From contig JAMPYH010000087.1 of the NCBI GenBank assembly GCA_023700785.1, positions 1 to 9,205 on the forward strand: a stretch of DNA of 9,205 nucleotides, in the 5' to 3' direction. Numbering within the stretch: position 1 is the stretch's first letter; each line of letters opens with the position of its first letter. Under the pieces are notes generated by a model, which saw only the letters and a program-made list of their open reading frames with translations, was not told the DNA's origin and made no database searches. The translations under genes were made by a program, and so were the position numbers. Shown piece after piece: positions 5,480 to 9,205 of this stretch. The DNA is from Candidatus Zixiibacteriota bacterium. GTDB lineage: Bacteria > Zixibacteria > MSB-5A5 > GN15 > FEB-12.

Positions 5480-6523
5480 TCAAGACGGACGTTCGGTCAA
5501 AAGGCGTATGATCTCGCCCTCGACCATATCAACCGTGATATCCTCCATGCAGCGCATGAAATCCTTCCCCTTCAGCGGACATTTGTTTTTCACACAGCCG
5601 ATGCACTCAAGTTCCTCGAGTCGGACCAACCGTTTCCGCTTCGATATCGGCGATGTTTCCTGCGGGTCATCCGCCCCGGAGATCACCACCAGTGGGGCGC
5701 CGACCGCCGCGGCCAGGTGAGCCGGACCCGAGTCATTGCCGACAAATATCGAGGCCGATGCCAGTATCGCCGCCGACTCGCGCAGGGTCGTTTTTCCCGC
5801 GAGATTGATCGCGCCGACGGATGCTTCCTGAACGAAAGTATCACCCAGTCGCTGGTCCGCGGCTCCGCCGATCAGCACGATATGAAAACTGTGAAACTTC
5901 CTCAATCGCCGGGCCAGCTCGATATACTTTTCGATGCCCCATCGACGCGACTCAGCGACCGCCTGAAACGCGATCACCGCGTATGGCGCGCCTGTCTCCA
6001 GACCGAGTCCGGCCAGCAACTCCATCCCCCGGCGAGTATCCTCCTGCGTCAGGAACAGTCTGGGCTCAACATAGTCGAGCGGCGACTGCGTCGCCCGTCG
6101 AAGCAGATCGAAATAGGTCAGTGAACGGTGTTGATGATTGAGGGGGGTCGAGAGCGGCAGCGGGCGAGAGAGCAGGAGCCGCCGGCCATCCGCGACATAG
6201 CCGATCCGCTCTTTCACGCCGCCGAGCTTAAACGACGCCGCCGCGCCAAACGAAGGCGGCAGGATATAGCCGATGTCGAACTGGTGCGGCGCGAGCAGAT
6301 CCTTGATCTTCATCACCGCGATCATCCCGTGCACATGCTCGGTCGGAATGCGAATGATCTCATCAACAGCCGGATTGTTATCAAATAGTTCGGCGAGCGC
6401 CTCGGGAACCAATAGCGTGACCGTCGCGCCAGGATAGACCTCGCGCGTTTCGTTGATCATGGGGATAGCCATGATGCAGTCGCCCAGATGATTGGGCGCT
6501 CGAATAACCAGCTTGGGTCCCAT
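5480..6523 (-). CDS. waaF: ADP-heptose:LPS heptosyltransferase II-like glycosyltransferase (GT9)
   Basis: A GT-B fold glycosyltransferase predicted to add heptose from ADP-heptose to the LPS inner core on the cytoplasmic face of the inner membrane. Of 347 residues, the start RAPNHLGDCIMAIP (8-21) is the family's acceptor-site motif, with the expected catalytic D15. The sugar-nucleotide motif is GNDSGPAHLAAAVGAP (262-277), followed by DDPQETSP. A C-terminal cysteine set (C307, C310, C315, C325) resembles the one in WaaF proteins. The nucleotide-binding stretch usually seen as PGA...KRWP is FQAVAESRRWG here (186-196), lacking the lysine and the PGA, so substrate use may differ. Its ATG overlaps the stop of the TolC-family gene (TAATG), which implies translational coupling. 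Assignment to heptosyltransferase II rather than another GT9 member is likely but not certain. Confidence 0.85.
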   Translation of the reverse strand: MGPKLVIRAPNHLGDCIMAIPMINETREVYPGATVTLLVPEALAELFDNNPAVDEIIRIPTEHVHGMIAVMKIKDLLAPHQFDIGYILPPSFGAAASFKLGGVKERIGYVADGRRLLLSRPLPLSTPLNHQHRSLTYFDLLRRATQSPLDYVEPRLFLTQEDTRRGMELLAGLGLETGAPYAVIAFQAVAESRRWGIEKYIELARRLRKFHSFHIVLIGGAADQRLGDTFVQEASVGAINLAGKTTLRESAAILASASIFVGNDSGPAHLAAAVGAPLVVISGADDPQETSPISKRKRLVRLEELECIGCVKNKCPLKGKDFMRCMEDITVDMVEGEIIRLLTERPS

Positions 6524-7980
6524 TATGAGACAAATCTGCCATGCAAATCGGCTTTATTCAAGAGATAGTTTTTCAGTTCACCCAGATATTTGTCCCGAGC
6601 TTCTAGCAGGAAAACCTGGCTCTCCAGGTAGGTTATGCGGGATATCTCGCCGTTTGTCATCCGTTCTTCCGCGATCCGGAACTTGCTCTCCGCCAGATCG
6701 ACCTGCTGCTGAAGGACGGCTAGTTTGCGATAGCTGACATTGTACTTGTTGACCATCCCCTCGAGCTCCGCGCGGGTCGCCTTTTGCACCTTTTGATATT
6801 CGAGGCGGGATTTTTCGGACGAAAGACGGGCCGCTTTGACTGACGCGCTCGACGCGCCGCCATCCCAGATCGGCAATATGACATTCAGCGCGACATCCCA
6901 GCTATTCGTGTTGATATTGTCATTCGGCTGCCCCTCTACCTCCACCTTGCCGCGCCCGATGGCATAGTTAGCCGTCAGGCTTCCGGTCAAACCGTGCGAA
7001 CCGGCGGCGTAGTCGGCCGCGCGCTCGGATTTGCGGTGCTGAAGTTCCGCCTTTTTGACCGGGATACTGCTCTCCCAGTTTGACACCAACTGCCGGAGCG
7101 AAGATTCAGTCGGATGCGAATCGACCACCGGCGCTATTGGTTCAAGGTTCTCGTTCACATCCATGTCAAGCAGCATGGCGAGTTGGCGATTTTTCTCCGT
7201 CAATTGGGAATGCGCGTCGAATTGATTGAGTTCCGCGTCAAGCCGCGCGGACGACGTCCCCAGCCAGGTCTCTTCGGAGACAACACCATCCCGCACTTTG
7301 CTCGAATCGATATCCGCCTTCAGTTTGGCTGATTCAAACTTCACGTCGGCGATCTCAGCCTTGAGCGCGGTTTGCAGTCGGCCCACGTACGCCTCGATCA
7401 CTTCCTTTTGAAGCGCGGTGGTTTCTTCCACTCGAGTCAATGCCGCGATCTGAAAATCATCCTTGCGGTTGTTCAGTTCAAACTTTGACTCCGACGGCTT
7501 GAGCAGCGGCTGATCAAGCGAGAATTGGAAGAATCCCTGGCGGTTCTTTTCGTTGTAGAAAAAACCCGGCGACGCGGTGTTCGGGTACTCGGACTCGTTT
7601 GCGGTCAGGTTGGCTTTGACCGTGAAGCCGCCGCCGGTGAGCAACGCTTGTTTGAGCTGAATGAAGGATGTCAGCCCAAAGTCGTTGGTTCGATAGAGCT
7701 GCTTGAGCGGAGAGCCGTAGAAAAAGCGGTACGACTCATCCTCCGCGTACGATGGCAGCGAACCATTGAGCGATATTTCGGGGACATAGAAATTGATCCG
7801 TTTCGCCCGATAAGACTGTTCGGCGACATCCAGATCTCCCCGGATGACCGACCCGCGGGCCGATCGATTGACGGCGATATCCATCGCTTCCTCAAGGGTG
7901 ATCGGTCGTGACCTGGCGCCGGAGGAAAGCCCCAGCATACAGAGGACAATAACCGGCGCCGCGAATGATCTCCTGTACAT
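6523..7980 (-). CDS. TolC-family outer membrane efflux protein
   Basis: An outer-membrane channel protein that would connect with an inner-membrane transporter to export small molecules or proteins. The 485-residue length is normal for the family. The signal peptide is at about 1-22 (RR, hydrophobic core to L18, SSGA), followed directly by the family opening PITLEEAMDIAVNRS (26-40). Two OEP repeats are visible: one about 28-275 with the long helix RVEETTALQKEVIEAYVGRL, the other about 290-480 with the strand WDVALNVILPIWDGG (361-375) and long alpha-helical hairpins. The start at 7980 has a good Shine-Dalgarno (GAGAGG). It lies 22 nt after a MacB-like permease, consistent with a MacB-TolC type pair, and its stop overlaps waaF. 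The adaptor (MacA-like) would have to be upstream of the window or elsewhere. The substrate cannot be told. Confidence 0.9.
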   Translation of the reverse strand: MYRRSFAAPVIVLCMLGLSSGARSRPITLEEAMDIAVNRSARGSVIRGDLDVAEQSYRAKRINFYVPEISLNGSLPSYAEDESYRFFYGSPLKQLYRTNDFGLTSFIQLKQALLTGGGFTVKANLTANESEYPNTASPGFFYNEKNRQGFFQFSLDQPLLKPSESKFELNNRKDDFQIAALTRVEETTALQKEVIEAYVGRLQTALKAEIADVKFESAKLKADIDSSKVRDGVVSEETWLGTSSARLDAELNQFDAHSQLTEKNRQLAMLLDMDVNENLEPIAPVVDSHPTESSLRQLVSNWESSIPVKKAELQHRKSERAADYAAGSHGLTGSLTANYAIGRGKVEVEGQPNDNINTNSWDVALNVILPIWDGGASSASVKAARLSSEKSRLEYQKVQKATRAELEGMVNKYNVSYRKLAVLQQQVDLAESKFRIAEERMTNGEISRITYLESQVFLLEARDKYLGELKNYLLNKADLHGRFVS

Positions 7981-8002
7981 CTTCCTCTCTCCGTGTGAAA
8001 TC

Positions 8003-9205
8003 TTACTCGTACCGAAGCGATTCTATTACATCCAGCCGGGCGGCCTTGCGTGCGGGATAAAGCCCAAAAATTATTCCGACTGTTGTCGAGACTCCCACCG
8101 CGAGAACGATGGAATAGAGCGAGACGATGGTCGGCCATCCGGCGTAAAACGCGATCACGCGCGAAATGAGCAGGCCGACCACTATGCCGATACTGCATCC
8201 GAGCAGGCAGATCATGGTCGCCTCGATCAGGAATTGACGCATAACGTCAGCGCGTGTCGCGCCGACCGCCCGCCGGACGCCGATCTCGCGAGTTCGTTCG
8301 AGGACGGTTGCCAGCATGATATTCATGATGCCGATGCCGCCCACCAGCAAGGACAGCCCGGCGATCGCCCCCATCACGATATTGAAGATCCGCTGCGTCT
8401 TCTGTGATTGCCGGAGCAGTGACTCCGGGACCACGATCTCGTAATCCGGCACCTTGTAGTGGCGGCGCTCAAGGATCCGCTCGATAAGTTTCGTCACCGC
8501 GCCCACATACTCCAGGTCGCGGACCGTGATCGTCAATTGATCTATCTCGGGAATGGCGCCGACTTGTTGTTCTTCATCGCCATTCATTCTAAACATACCC
8601 GGGAACCCCGCGGCGGGGGCTTTCCGGTCGAACTTCTTGAGGGCGGTATTGAACGGGATATAGACATCCTCGTTGAAATTCTTCAATTCCAGGCCTTCGA
8701 CCTTTCCGCGCCCGATATATTTGTCAGCCATCACCCCGATCACCGTGAACTCAAGGTCGCCGATCCGGATGATCTGCCCTATCGGGTTGGAGAACGCGAA
8801 GAGATTGCGCTTGACCTTGGATCCAAGTACGCACACTTGAGCAAAGGAAGTGTTGTCGATGTCGGTCAAAAAGCGGCCGTAATCGACTTCAATGGATGAT
8901 GACAGGACAAACTCGGGAGTGGTGGCGACAACGCGAGCCGGGCTCTGGTTGCCGTTGGCGTTGACATTCCCGAGCGCTTCGAACCGCTGCGGGACCACGT
9001 TCGCGACCAGTTCGGGGAACCGGGCGATATTCTCGCCGTCGGCGATGGAGAGCCCCAGCGAACGCTGGCTCCCTGATTTCGCCTCGGCGGTTTCGTCGAG
9101 CACCTTGGCGTTGACAATGATGTTATTGATCCCGAGGATCGAGATCTGCTCGAGCGCTTCCTCCTTGGCTCCTTCGCCAATGGAGAGCATCGCGATCACC
9201 GCCGC
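8003..9205 (-). CDS. MacB/FtsX-family ABC transporter permease (partial, 5' end cut)
   Basis: The inner-membrane permease subunit of a MacB-type ABC system. 400 residues are visible, and the frame continues past the right edge. The first visible residues (AAVIAMLSIGEGAKEE) correspond to the end of the N-terminal membrane helix, so roughly 30-50 residues are missing. About 20-265 is the periplasmic core domain (MacB_PCD type). Then come three membrane segments at about 275-300, 326-352 and 360-384. The conserved cytoplasmic loop ERTREIGVRRAVGATRADVMRQ precedes the second, and the tail YPARKAARLDVIESLRYE is typical of the family. No ATPase domain is in the visible part; it may be separate, as in many MacB/LolC-like systems. 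The GTG at 9199 is internal, not a real start. The TolC-family gene follows by 22 nt, so both are probably in one operon. Confidence 0.92.
   Translation of the reverse strand, partial: AAVIAMLSIGEGAKEEALEQISILGINNIIVNAKVLDETAEAKSGSQRSLGLSIADGENIARFPELVANVVPQRFEALGNVNANGNQSPARVVATTPEFVLSSSIEVDYGRFLTDIDNTSFAQVCVLGSKVKRNLFAFSNPIGQIIRIGDLEFTVIGVMADKYIGRGKVEGLELKNFNEDVYIPFNTALKKFDRKAPAAGFPGMFRMNGDEEQQVGAIPEIDQLTITVRDLEYVGAVTKLIERILERRHYKVPDYEIVVPESLLRQSQKTQRIFNIVMGAIAGLSLLVGGIGIMNIMLATVLERTREIGVRRAVGATRADVMRQFLIEATMICLLGCSIGIVVGLLISRVIAFYAGWPTIVSLYSIVLAVGVSTTVGIIFGLYPARKAARLDVIESLRYE

Noticed and set aside
5450..5500. Possible terminators between the convergent zinc-ribbon and heptosyltransferase genes (CCTG/CAGG at 5457-5470; GACCGA/TCGGTC at 5474-5498).
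   Set aside because: The stems are only 4 and 6 bp, the second has a 13-base loop and lies partly inside coding sequence, and neither is followed by a T-run in a useful direction.
6940..8730. The short shared peptide GRGKVE in both the TolC-family protein and the permease, with 11 identical bases.
   Set aside because: It is too short to be a meaningful repeat or sign of recombination in two unrelated folds.
1..9205. Signs of mobile elements, CRISPR arrays, tRNAs, phage or defence genes.
   Set aside because: No transposase or integrase frames, no regularly spaced repeats, no terminal inverted repeats and no tRNA-like segments were seen. The region reads as ordinary core and envelope genes.

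Overview
The window looks like ordinary chromosomal DNA from a moderately GC-rich, Gram-negative (diderm) bacterium. The outer-membrane case rests on heptose activation genes, an ADP-heptose:LPS heptosyltransferase, a TolC-family outer-membrane channel and a MacB-type ABC permease. Gene content and style (stand-alone heptose kinase and adenylyltransferase, a DUF3467 protein, TPR and secreted proteins of unknown function) would fit an uncultured lineage of the FCB group such as Zixibacteria. That placement is an impression, not something the sequence proves.

Layout. From 4724 down to 1 on the minus strand lies a tightly packed gene string: heptose-7-phosphate kinase (rfaE1/hldA-like), a secreted protein of unknown function, heptose-1-phosphate adenylyltransferase (rfaE2/hldC-like), a small TPR protein, an M24-family Xaa-Pro peptidase and, after an 88-nt gap, accB (biotin carboxyl carrier protein, cut by the window edge just before its stop). 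The first five genes are 1 to 17 nt apart. The gap before accB holds a good promoter candidate and a strong 14-position stem-loop lying almost exactly at the predicted transcript start. A 127-nt divergent region (4725-4851) carries back-to-back promoter candidates: one for the heptose operon, and one or two for a plus-strand pair made of a DUF3467 protein and a small zinc-ribbon membrane protein. From the right edge down to 5480, again on the minus strand, come a MacB-like permease (N-terminus cut), a TolC-family protein and a WaaF-like heptosyltransferase. The last two overlap as TAATG.

How the genes fit together. RfaE1 and RfaE2 would make ADP-activated heptose, with GmhA, GmhB and the epimerase encoded elsewhere. 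The WaaF-like enzyme would transfer it to the lipid A-core region. The permease and TolC-family protein form two parts of a trans-envelope export or envelope-maintenance system. The DUF3467 and zinc-ribbon proteins have no known link to this.

I see no mobile element, CRISPR array, phage gene, tRNA or rRNA, and no clear novel defence or biosynthetic system. The points most worth a second look are a possible near-leaderless 19-codon leader peptide coupled by ATGA to rfaE1, the stem-loop at the 5' end of the accB transcript, the unknown secreted protein lodged between the two heptose-activation genes, and altered nucleotide-binding residues in the WaaF-like protein.
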